Part shown: one piece after another, positions 1 to 5,069 of the stretch | Numbering within the stretch: the first letter of the stretch is position 1 | Layout of the letters: every line of letters begins with the position of its first letter | Assembly: GCA_023429275.1 (NCBI GenBank) | Contig: JAEYWB010000556.1 | Location: 1-5,656, forward strand | Source of the DNA: Planctomycetota bacterium | Lineage (GTDB): Bacteria > Planctomycetota > Planctomycetia > Planctomycetales > Planctomycetaceae | Direction: 5' to 3' | DNA length: 5,656 nt | Program-made: the position numbers and the translations under genes | Notes under the pieces: generated by a model | The model's input: the letters and a program-made list of their open reading frames with translations, nothing else | Databases searched by the model: none | What the model was told of the DNA's origin: nothing

Positions 1-157
1 ATGGAAACCCATCCCAAGGTTGATGAATCAGCCGGGCGACTCTCGCCTGAATCGTCCGCAGAAACTCCGCTCCGAGTCCTGGTCGGGCGCTATTGTACCA
101 GTCGATAGCTGAGGCCAGTTCCTGCTCGGCTTCTTCGAGGACGTTAACCCTTCTCAC
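1..157 (-). CDS. ParE/RelE-type toxin of TA module 1, partial (C-terminus beyond left edge)
   Basis: The N-terminal 52 residues of a ParE/RelE-superfamily toxin are visible; the rest lies outside the window. I chose the GTG at 157-155. It overlaps the antitoxin stop by 14 nt, has a GGGA 8 nt upstream, and gives an N-terminus that aligns without gaps to the second toxin in this window (20 of 52 identical by hand count). Shared residues include MRxV at the start, QEL at 12-14, WY at 20-21, GLG at 27-29 and FL at 32-33. Proteins of this fold are ribosome-dependent mRNA nucleases (RelE-like) or gyrase inhibitors (ParE-like). The WY...GLG...FL pattern is typical of the ParE-like branch usually paired with antitoxins of the TIGR02574/PF09720 type, as here. 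The C-terminal core strands, which would show whether the toxin is intact, cannot be seen. The target is not inferable. Confidence 0.8.
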   Translation of the reverse strand, partial: MRRVNVLEEAEQELASAIDWYNSARPGLGAEFLRTIQARVARLIHQPWDGFP

Positions 158-392
158 GGATTCGTTCCCAAAGTCGCCCGAAGACTTCTTCGGCGGGCGC
201 CGAGCGGGCCGTTCCGTTGTCCAAACTTTCGATTCGACGTTCGATCTCCCGATTCCACTCCTCGCCGAGGGGCTGTGGCACGCTGGAGGCGAGCATCTCG
301 CTCAGTAACAAGCGCTGCTCCGGAGGAAGTTCGAGCATCTTCTCGAAGGCATCCTCGAGTTCCGGTGACAGGGGCATCAGGTGGGGCGACAT
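144..392 (-). CDS. Antitoxin of TA module 1 (putative addiction module component, PF09720/TIGR02574-like)
   Basis: This 82-residue, highly charged, helical protein fits the small 'addiction module component' antitoxin family, which binds and neutralises ParE/RelE-type toxins. Visible marks are LSPE at 8-11, the helix MLELPPEQRLLLSEMLASSV at 19-38, an ERR cluster around 51-53 and the family-typical PAEEV at 66-70 before a basic C-terminal helix. It matches the antitoxin at 1510-1752 along its whole length with about one gap. The ATG at 392 is supported by a GGAG (plus-strand 400-403) 7 nt upstream; a second in-frame ATG at codon 6 is less well placed. The stop lies inside the toxin gene, so translation is probably coupled. 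The 68-nt gap upstream contains a 9-bp inverted repeat (425-473) that could be its operator. No DNA-binding domain is recognisable, so autoregulation is uncertain. Confidence 0.82.
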   Translation of the reverse strand: MSPHLMPLSPELEDAFEKMLELPPEQRLLLSEMLASSVPQPLGEEWNREIERRIESLDNGTARSAPAEEVFGRLWERIREKG

Positions 393-424
393 GTCGCGAC
401 TCCGGGCTCAGTTCAAAAGATCGG

Positions 425-473
425 TGCGATGGGATATCGAATCGGACACACCTGCACATTCTACCCCATCGCA
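425..473 (-). promoter_or_regulatory. 9-bp inverted repeat upstream of antitoxin 1, spanning the ACP-like stop codon
   Basis: TGCGATGGG (425-433) and CCCATCGCA (465-473) are perfect reverse complements separated by 31 nt. The stop codon of the ACP-like gene (461-463) lies in the spacer and the antitoxin start is 32 nt beyond the left arm. A shorter overlapping palindrome, CGAT-N5-ATCG, occupies 427-439. It may be an operator for TA module 1, or a weak RNA hairpin between the two genes; there is no T-tract, so a standard terminator is unlikely. The repeat itself is seen directly; its function is a guess. Confidence 0.3.
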
Positions 474-1204
474 AGATCCTCAATGAACCGGCTTTCCGGT
501 TTGATCTCGGCAATCGGAATGCTGAAGTTCTCACTGATCATGGCCTGGAGCCGCGGCATGACGTGTCCCTGTGACGGCCAGCCCAAGGCCGGCATGGATT
601 CACCATCCTGCTGGCTCATGAGGTAACACGATTGACGGACCACCCCCGCGAGATCAGCCGAGCGAAACTGATTCCTCGCCCGCCGCGCGGCCAGAACGGC
701 ACCAGCGAACGTGCAAGTGACGACGAAGGCCGGTATCACCAGCGGGAGTCGATCGAGGTTCATTGCAAGGAGGAAGGCAGCAACGAGAGGCGAGACCAGA
801 ATGGCCAACCCGCCGCCGAGCATCCATCCCTCCACGCGCCAGACCGGGAGCGGGACCTCGAGGGCTGCCGAGAGCGACTGACTTGTATTCCGCCATGTGG
901 TCATCGACCCCCAGTGCTGCATCAGCCGAGTCGACGGACGAAGGTCCGACCGCGAGATTCCAGTCTGCCGAACGATCTCCCGCCGTATGGCACAGAATCC
1001 GCGCACGAGCGAGACGTCGTATTGACGCCAGCCACCCGCCCGTGATCGCCCGAGTTTCCAACTCACATAGCGTTCCACGTCCCCCACGGTCTTCAAACGC
1101 TCGTAGTCGGCGTCCTCGATGTGAATGCCGAACTCTTCCTCGATCATCATTCCCAGTTCGACGATCTCGAGTCCCATCGTGTGCTCCGCGAAAGCTGTCG
1201 ACAT
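461..1204 (-). CDS. Membrane protein with incomplete acyl-carrier-protein-like segments
   Basis: A 247-residue protein (from the ATG at 1204; a TTG at 1210 would add two residues; no clear Shine-Dalgarno for either). Residues about 9-47 resemble ACP helices II-IV: LEIVELGMMIEEEFGIHI, then an acidic stretch and TVGDVERYV. At the position of the phosphopantetheine-bearing DSL serine it reads MGL, so Gly replaces Ser and classical 4'-phosphopantetheinylation should be impossible there. Residues 65-121 look like a second, degenerate ACP-like domain (IRREIVRQTGISRSDLRPSTRL, then a GSM near the serine position). Two hydrophobic segments at about 127-150 and 153-173 form a membrane hairpin followed by RRAR. 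The last 30 residues resemble ACP helix I and the loop before the DSL motif (EIKPESRFIEDL) and stop exactly where helix II would begin. The protein is probably anchored at the inner membrane; partner and function are unknown. It sits between two TA modules, 19 nt after toxin 2. The ACP reading is by eye. Confidence 0.7.
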   Translation of the reverse strand: MSTAFAEHTMGLEIVELGMMIEEEFGIHIEDADYERLKTVGDVERYVSWKLGRSRAGGWRQYDVSLVRGFCAIRREIVRQTGISRSDLRPSTRLMQHWGSMTTWRNTSQSLSAALEVPLPVWRVEGWMLGGGLAILVSPLVAAFLLAMNLDRLPLVIPAFVVTCTFAGAVLAARRARNQFRSADLAGVVRQSCYLMSQQDGESMPALGWPSQGHVMPRLQAMISENFSIPIAEIKPESRFIEDLAMG

Positions 1205-1223
1205 CTTCAAAGAATCACGCGAG

Positions 1224-1523
1224 TCAATCCGTCACCCGCCCTTGCCAATGCGAATCCTTCCGCCGCTGGTGACTCACCGACAGAACCCAAACTCGAGTCG
1301 CATCGATCTGGACGATCAACTTGTAGGAGAACCGCCTCACCAACAGGGTGTGCGTTCCGAAATCGGATGAGAAACCCGGAGCCACCTGACCACAGCTTCG
1401 CTCCAGCCTCTTCGCGACTTCGTCGAGAAATCGCTCGCCAAGTCCGCTCTTCTTTCTCTCGTACCAGACGGCCGCGTCGATCAACTCCTGTCGCGCCGCA
1501 GGGGGGTAGTCAACGGATCGCAC
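1224..1523 (-). CDS. ParE/RelE-type toxin of TA module 2
   Basis: A complete 99-residue toxin of the ParE/RelE fold. Motifs in order: MRSVDYPPAARQEL at the start, WY at 20-21, GLG at 27-29, FLDEVAKRL at 32-40, then the family's C-terminal strands RRFSYKLIVQID (63-74) and VWVLSVSHQRRK (78-89), ending near W93. The RRFxYxxIxxI...VxVLxVxHxRR pattern is characteristic of this family, and the length is normal for it. The GTG start at 1523 has a GGGAG 7 nt upstream (plus-strand 1531-1535) and lies 14 nt inside the antitoxin gene, as in module 1. The expected activity is growth inhibition when not bound by the upstream-encoded antitoxin, through gyrase or ribosome/mRNA; which one cannot be read from the sequence. 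Nothing suggests inactivation. The ACP-like gene begins 19 nt downstream. Confidence 0.9.
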   Translation of the reverse strand: MRSVDYPPAARQELIDAAVWYERKKSGLGERFLDEVAKRLERSCGQVAPGFSSDFGTHTLLVRRFSYKLIVQIDATRVWVLSVSHQRRKDSHWQGRVTD

Positions 1524-1752
1524 GGAGGTGCTCCCTCGCCTCGCGATACACCTGTTCCGCCGGAACTACCTCGACACGCCCCTCTTCGAGTTCCATGAGA
1601 CGACGCGAGACCGTTGCTGCCAATTCTTCGTCCATGGATTCGACGCTCTCCGCAAGTCGGTCGCTCAGGTACAGTCGTTGTTCTTCTGAAAGCTGCAGCA
1701 TCTGTTGAAGGGCTGCATCAATCTCGGGAGACAGTGAAACTGGTGGTGTCAT
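1510..1752 (-). CDS. Antitoxin of TA module 2 (putative addiction module component, PF09720/TIGR02574-like)
   Basis: An 80-residue acidic helical antitoxin cognate to the toxin encoded directly downstream. It shows the marks of module 1's antitoxin: LSPE at 7-10, MLQLSEEQRLYLSDRLAESV at 18-37, SRRLMELEEG at 49-58 and PAEQV at 64-68, then a charged C-terminal helix. I start it at the ATG at 1752, because GGAGGA (plus-strand 1759-1764) lies 6 nt upstream. The GTG at 1758, which would add two residues, sits directly against that ribosome-binding site. The stop codon overlaps the toxin start by 14 nt. The gene follows the PSCyt/PSD1 stop by only 40 nt, and that gap carries an inverted repeat touching the ribosome-binding site. 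It may therefore be transcribed from its own compact promoter, by read-through, or both. Confidence 0.87.
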   Translation of the reverse strand: MTPPVSLSPEIDAALQQMLQLSEEQRLYLSDRLAESVESMDEELAATVSRRLMELEEGRVEVVPAEQVYREAREHLRAIR

Positions 1753-1762
1753 CAGCACTCCT

Positions 1763-1789
1763 CCGATGGTCCAAGGACGATCACATCGG
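1763..1789 (-). promoter_or_regulatory. Nested inverted repeat upstream of antitoxin 2, touching its ribosome-binding site
   Basis: CCGATG (1763-1768) and CATCGG (1784-1789) are perfect reverse complements, and GTCC-AA-GGAC (1769-1778) is nested directly inside the left arm. The arm at 1763-1764 overlaps the end of the GGAGGA ribosome-binding site (1759-1764). As DNA this is a plausible operator for TA module 2. As RNA it would form a bulged hairpin partly engaging the ribosome-binding site. The arms share the core CGATG...CATCG with the repeat before antitoxin 1. Only the repeat is observed; the role is inferred. Confidence 0.33.
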
Positions 1790-1792
1790 CCC

Positions 1793-4291
1793 TCAGTCGA
1801 GGTACACGAACTCGTTCAGGTTCAGCACGGTCAGACAAAAGTACTTGAGGGCGTTGTCTGGCGACTGGCCGAACTCCTTTTCGAGCGAGCCGATCAGCTT
1901 CACTCCCCGCTCGATCTCCTGCGGCTCCGGCTCTCGCTGAAGAGCCCGGCGAAGCGCGGTGGCAACTTGCGCGGAACGGTCGTCGCCGGACGACTCCTTG
2001 AGCAGCCTCGCGAGCTTCTGTGACTCCTCCAGCAGGAAGACGCTGTTGAGCATGCTCAGGGCCTGCGTCGGCTGTGTCGTCGCGAACCGGGTCGGGCAGG
2101 TGAAGTCCGTGTCGGCGACGTCGAAGTTCGCCAGGAGCGGCACCGTCAGGGAACGCTTGAGGTGGATGTAGACGCTTCGACGGCGACGGTCCTCGTCGGA
2201 TGACTGGTGCCAGCCGGAGCCGGGGACCGACTGCCCCGCGAGAACTTCCTTCTCGATCACCGGGTAGATGCTCGGGCCGAACATCTTTTCGAGGTTCAGC
2301 GTCCCGTTGACCGCCAGGATCGAGTCGCGGATCTCTTCGGCTCGCAGACGCCGCATATCGAACCGCCACATGAGATTGTTCTGCGGATCCTTGGCGAGAG
2401 CCGCTTCGTTCCCCTGCGACGACATCCTGTAGGTGTTGGAGGCGAGGATCAGCCGGTGGATGTGGCGGATGTTCCAGCCGCTCTCCATGAACTCCGCCGC
2501 GAGCCAGTCGAGAAGCTCGGGATGGGTCGGCGCGTCCCCCTGCAGTCCGAAGTTGTTCGTCGATGGGACGAGACCTCGGCCGAAATGCCACTGCCAGATG
2601 CGGTTGACCATGACCCGCGCGGTGAGCGGGTTGTCGCGGCTGACGATCCACTCGGCGAGCGCTCTCCGCCGACCGGTGCTCTTGCCGCTGGCCGGAGGCT
2701 GGATGGCGGGGGCAGGGGGGGAGAGGACCGCCGGGAAGGCGGGTTCGACAACGTCGCCGTTTGCGTGGGCATTGCCGCGGATCAGGATCGTCGTCTCCGG
2801 AGCCTTGTTCCCTTCCTCCTTGATGACGAGCGCCTGGCTCGCACTTCGAGGGGGGCGGTTACGGAGTTCCGACCACTCGCGGCGGACCCGGGCGTAGTCG
2901 TTGAAGTCGTCCTCGGAGAGATGGCGCCCGACATGCTTCCGGATGACGCGCTGCCGCTCGCTCTCTCGCGTGAAGTCGTCCTTTTCGCCGCCGACGAGGT
3001 GCGGCCGGATCTGCTCTTCGACGCGGTCAAGTTGCTTTCGCAGGATGGCGACCGTTTCCTCCCACTTCTTTTTCTCGCCAGCGGTCGCTGCTTCTTCCTC
3101 CGGTGTTGCAATACTTGCGACCGATGCCTCCTGGACGGAATCATCGGACCGGCGACCGTAGTGCTTGATGTTCCGGAAAAACGCTGCGAAGCGGTAGTAG
3201 TCTGCTTGCGGAACCGGATCGAGCTTGTGGTCGTGGCAGCGGGCGCAGTTGAGCGTAAGGCCGAGAAACGCCTGCCCAGTCGTGCCGACGATGTCGTCGA
3301 TCCCGTCGTAGAACGCCAGCAGCGGGTCGGCCGGTTCGTCGTCCCACAGGCCGAGCCGGTAGTAGCCGGTCGCGATCATCGACTCGGGGGTGACGCCGTC
3401 GAGCTCATCCCCGGCCAGCTGCTCCCGGACGAACTCGTCGTATGGCTTGTTCTTGTTGAACGCCTGGATGACGTAGTCGCGGTACCGCCAGACGAACGGC
3501 TTCGGATTGTCCCGCTCGAAACTGTTCGTTTCGGCGTAGCGGACGAGGTCGAGCCAGAATCGCCCATAGTGCTCGCCGTGATGCGGTGACTCCAGGAGTT
3601 CCTCAACGAGCTTCCCGTACTCTTCGGCCGAAGGGTTCTTTGAGAAGGAATCGACCAGGTCGCGGCTCGGCGGGAGGCCGAGGATGTCGTAGTGAACCCG
3701 GCGGACGAGCTGCTGCGGAGTGGCCGGGGGATTCGGCGTGAGCTGATTCTCTTCGAGCTTCGCGAGGATGAAGGCATCGATGGGGTTCACCACCCAGGCC
3801 GGGTTCTTCGCTGCGGGGACGGACGGCCTGACAACCTTCCGGAACGACCAGAAGTTCTTCGTTTCCTCCGTCACCTGCGGCGGGCCGTGGTGCGTCGTGG
3901 CGGGGGCCGCTTCACCGGCCGGCATCGGCAGCCCGATCTCGACCCACTTCTGAAGGGTTGCAATGTCCTTGGCCGGCAGCTTCCCGGACGGGGGCATTTC
4001 GAACGAGGTGTAGTTCACCGCCTGGAGAAGCGGGCTCTCGGCGACCGCCTTGAAGTCGACCGCCGGCCCGCTGTCTCCCCCCGTGAGGATGGCAGCCCGT
4101 CCGGCGAGCGTCAGTCCCCCTTTGGCCTTCCCCGGTCCGTGGCACTTGTAGCAGTGCTGCTCGAGGATCGGCAGGACTTCCTTCTTGTAGAAGTCGAGCT
4201 TTTCCGCCGGAAACGGAGTCTCTTCCGCCGGGGCGATCGAGGCACACCAGAGAAAGCCGAGGAGGGCCGGAAGGACGAACGAATGACGCAT
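1793..4291 (-). CDS. Exported PSCyt1-PSCyt2(DUF1549)-PSD1(DUF1553) planctomycete cytochrome c-like protein
   Basis: An 832-residue exported protein of the planctomycete-specific cytochrome family. A signal peptide covers about residues 1-22 (MRHSF, a hydrophobic LPALLGFLWCASIA core, A-P-A before EE). PSCyt1 (PF07635) follows with a haem-binding CYKCH at 47-51 and a probable distal Met in FEMPPSGKL (M99). PSCyt2/DUF1549 spans about 167-375 (PIDAFILAKLE, VRRVHYDILGLPP, FWLDLVRYAETN) and holds a second CxxCH, CARCHDHKLDPV at 349-360. A charged, probably coiled-coil linker lies around 398-480. PSD1/DUF1553 spans about 545-832 (NPLTARVMVNRIWQWHFGRGLV, TQALSMLNS) and ends in the usual NEFVYLD. I chose the ATG at 4291 because the signal peptide starts there; an in-frame extension to 4501 would bury it. 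No clear Shine-Dalgarno is present. The family is thought to act outside the cytoplasm in redox or polysaccharide degradation, with function largely unproven. The usual DUF1501 neighbour is absent from the window. Confidence 0.93.
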   Translation of the reverse strand: MRHSFVLPALLGFLWCASIAPAEETPFPAEKLDFYKKEVLPILEQHCYKCHGPGKAKGGLTLAGRAAILTGGDSGPAVDFKAVAESPLLQAVNYTSFEMPPSGKLPAKDIATLQKWVEIGLPMPAGEAAPATTHHGPPQVTEETKNFWSFRKVVRPSVPAAKNPAWVVNPIDAFILAKLEENQLTPNPPATPQQLVRRVHYDILGLPPSRDLVDSFSKNPSAEEYGKLVEELLESPHHGEHYGRFWLDLVRYAETNSFERDNPKPFVWRYRDYVIQAFNKNKPYDEFVREQLAGDELDGVTPESMIATGYYRLGLWDDEPADPLLAFYDGIDDIVGTTGQAFLGLTLNCARCHDHKLDPVPQADYYRFAAFFRNIKHYGRRSDDSVQEASVASIATPEEEAATAGEKKKWEETVAILRKQLDRVEEQIRPHLVGGEKDDFTRESERQRVIRKHVGRHLSEDDFNDYARVRREWSELRNRPPRSASQALVIKEEGNKAPETTILIRGNAHANGDVVEPAFPAVLSPPAPAIQPPASGKSTGRRRALAEWIVSRDNPLTARVMVNRIWQWHFGRGLVPSTNNFGLQGDAPTHPELLDWLAAEFMESGWNIRHIHRLILASNTYRMSSQGNEAALAKDPQNNLMWRFDMRRLRAEEIRDSILAVNGTLNLEKMFGPSIYPVIEKEVLAGQSVPGSGWHQSSDEDRRRRSVYIHLKRSLTVPLLANFDVADTDFTCPTRFATTQPTQALSMLNSVFLLEESQKLARLLKESSGDDRSAQVATALRRALQREPEPQEIERGVKLIGSLEKEFGQSPDNALKYFCLTVLNLNEFVYLD

Positions 4292-4686
4292 GGGCGAAGT
4301 GCGAGCGAAGGAGGTCGGGCGGAACGACAACAACGGACTCGTACGGAATGGACCAGGGAGCCACCGGTCAATCCTATCCTGAACCGACGCGGCGGGACAT
4401 CTGCAGCGGAGGAGGATTTCGGGGAGGAGAGGAACCAGGCGGGAGGACCGTTTCTCTCTATTCATCGTGGCGGCGGAGACTTCGGACGGCCATTCCGACA
4501 ACCGACGTTTGCCTATCCAAAAACGACATGGCGGCCGATGCCGGGGAGTTGGAGCAGGCCCCTCCGTTCGCCGGCAGGAAGAGGGGTGTCGGCCCCCTCG
4601 GCGCGGAGTCGGTCAGGTGAGTCCCCCTGATTTGTCACCGATGGGACCGGAAGCCAGCCGCGGTGCCCCCGTCTGGTTGATCGGGC

Positions 4687-4703
4687 AGTCCTTTGAAGGT
4701 GGC
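4687..4703 (+). repeat. Left 17-bp inverted repeat arm
   Basis: The sequence AGTCCTTTGAAGGTGGC is perfectly complementary to the right arm at 4931-4947. It is preceded immediately by the octamer GATCGGGC. Confidence 0.85.
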
Positions 4704-4757
4704 AAGACGGAGGATTCGCTGGGGGTTTGAGTGATGTGGCCTGATCGTGTCTCTTTC

Positions 4758-4903
4758 GGCCCGATGGGCCATTCGTTCGACGGCTTGTCGAACGGCCGGC
4801 CCTTCAGGCCTTCGCTCCTTTTCTGTCGTGAATCACCCGGCCCGTTGGGCCGGGCTGGAGGAACGGATGGCCTTTCAGGCCGTCAGGTCCCCTGCTGCCA
4901 GGG
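4758..4903. repeat. Cluster of six consecutive hairpins with an A-B-A'-B' motif duplication
   Basis: The perfect or near-perfect palindromes in order are: GGCCC-GAT-GGGCC (4758-4770, A); CGTTCGAC-GGCTT-GTCGAACG (4774-4794); GGCC-CTTCA-GGCC (4798-4810, B); CCCGGCCC-GTT-GGGCCGGG (4836-4854, containing A'); GATGGCC-TTTCA-GGCCGTC (4866-4884 with one G:T pair, containing B'); and CCCTG-CTGC-CAGGG (4890-4903). A and A' differ in one base of 13, and so do B and B'. Both B copies are preceded by GAACGG and two variable bases. The arrangement recalls REP/BIME-type intergenic repeats, but I do not recognise a named family. Confidence 0.65.
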
Positions 4904-4930
4904 ATTGACCAGAGCGAGCCTCACCGCTTC

Positions 4931-4947
4931 GCCACCTTCAAAGGACT
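4931..4947 (-). repeat. Right 17-bp inverted repeat arm
   Basis: The plus strand reads GCCACCTTCAAAGGACT, the exact reverse complement of the arm at 4687-4703. The octamer GATCGGGC recurs 5 nt to its right. Confidence 0.85.
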
Positions 4948-5069
4948 GGGGCGATCGGGCATGACGGCATCGGATTCCCACCAACCATGTTCGCCGCCGT
5001 TGGCTTTGCTCTTCGGGCGTCGCTTGACCATCATGAAACCGGGCCCCCTCGTACCCGACAGGAACCAAT

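Larger units (their letters stand above)
4679..4960. repeat. Candidate MITE-like or structured intergenic element bounded by 17-bp inverted repeats
   Basis: AGTCCTTTGAAGGTGGC (4687-4703) and its exact reverse complement GCCACCTTCAAAGGACT (4931-4947) enclose 227 bp packed with hairpins and lacking a gene. The inner flanks continue the similarity imperfectly (aagacggagg against gaagcggtgagg). The octamer GATCGGGC lies directly outside the left arm (4679-4686) and 5 nt outside the right arm (4953-4960); this could be a target-site duplication or part of a decayed longer inverted repeat. The layout fits a non-autonomous mobile element or a structured RNA. No transposase is present. The repeats are certain; the identity is not. 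Confidence 0.5.
4292..5069. other. Non-coding divergent intergenic region (778 nt)
   Basis: This stretch lies between the divergent starts of the PSCyt/PSD1 gene and the thioredoxin-like gene, so it should hold both promoters. I found no convincing -35/-10 pair. A TTGACC occurs upstream of each gene (minus strand near 4370, plus strand near 5025) but without a good -10 at standard spacing. Open frames here translate to low-complexity Arg/Pro/Gly-rich peptides without recognisable motifs and are most likely not genes. The left part (4292-4678) shows nothing notable. The right part (4679-4960) holds the inverted-repeat element described separately. Confidence 0.6.

Noticed and set aside
393..460. 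Frameshifted continuation of the ACP-like gene into ACP helix II
   Set aside because: I read all three minus-strand frames after the stop at 461. None gives an L-x-x-V-E-L type helix, so a simple recent frameshift does not explain the short C-terminus.
1121..1708. 195-codon plus-strand open frame opposite toxin 2 and antitoxin 2
   Set aside because: Its translation is dominated by Ser and Arg and shadows the two TA genes on the other strand, which carry strong family motifs.
2207..3589. 460-codon open frame on the plus strand opposite the PSCyt/PSD1 gene
   Set aside because: It lies fully antisense to a well-supported coding frame, its translation is rich in Arg/Val/Asp/Glu with no domain motif, and long antisense frames are common opposite GC-rich genes.
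4292..4501. In-frame 70-codon N-terminal extension of the PSCyt/PSD1 gene to 4501
   Set aside because: It is Arg/Ser/Pro-rich without motifs, and it would bury a clear signal peptide that begins at the ATG at 4291.
3692..4630. 312-codon open frame on the plus strand running from inside the PSCyt/PSD1 gene into the intergenic region
   Set aside because: Half of it is antisense to the cytochrome gene and the rest is low-complexity Arg/Gly/Ser-rich sequence. There is no recognisable protein feature.
4679..4960. CRISPR array
   Set aside because: The repeats are palindromes with unequal spacing, each motif occurs only twice, there are no uniform spacers and no cas gene is nearby.
4731..4964. 77-codon plus-strand open frame across the repeat element
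   Set aside because: It consists mainly of the translated palindromes and direct repeats, with no good start context or protein-like pattern.
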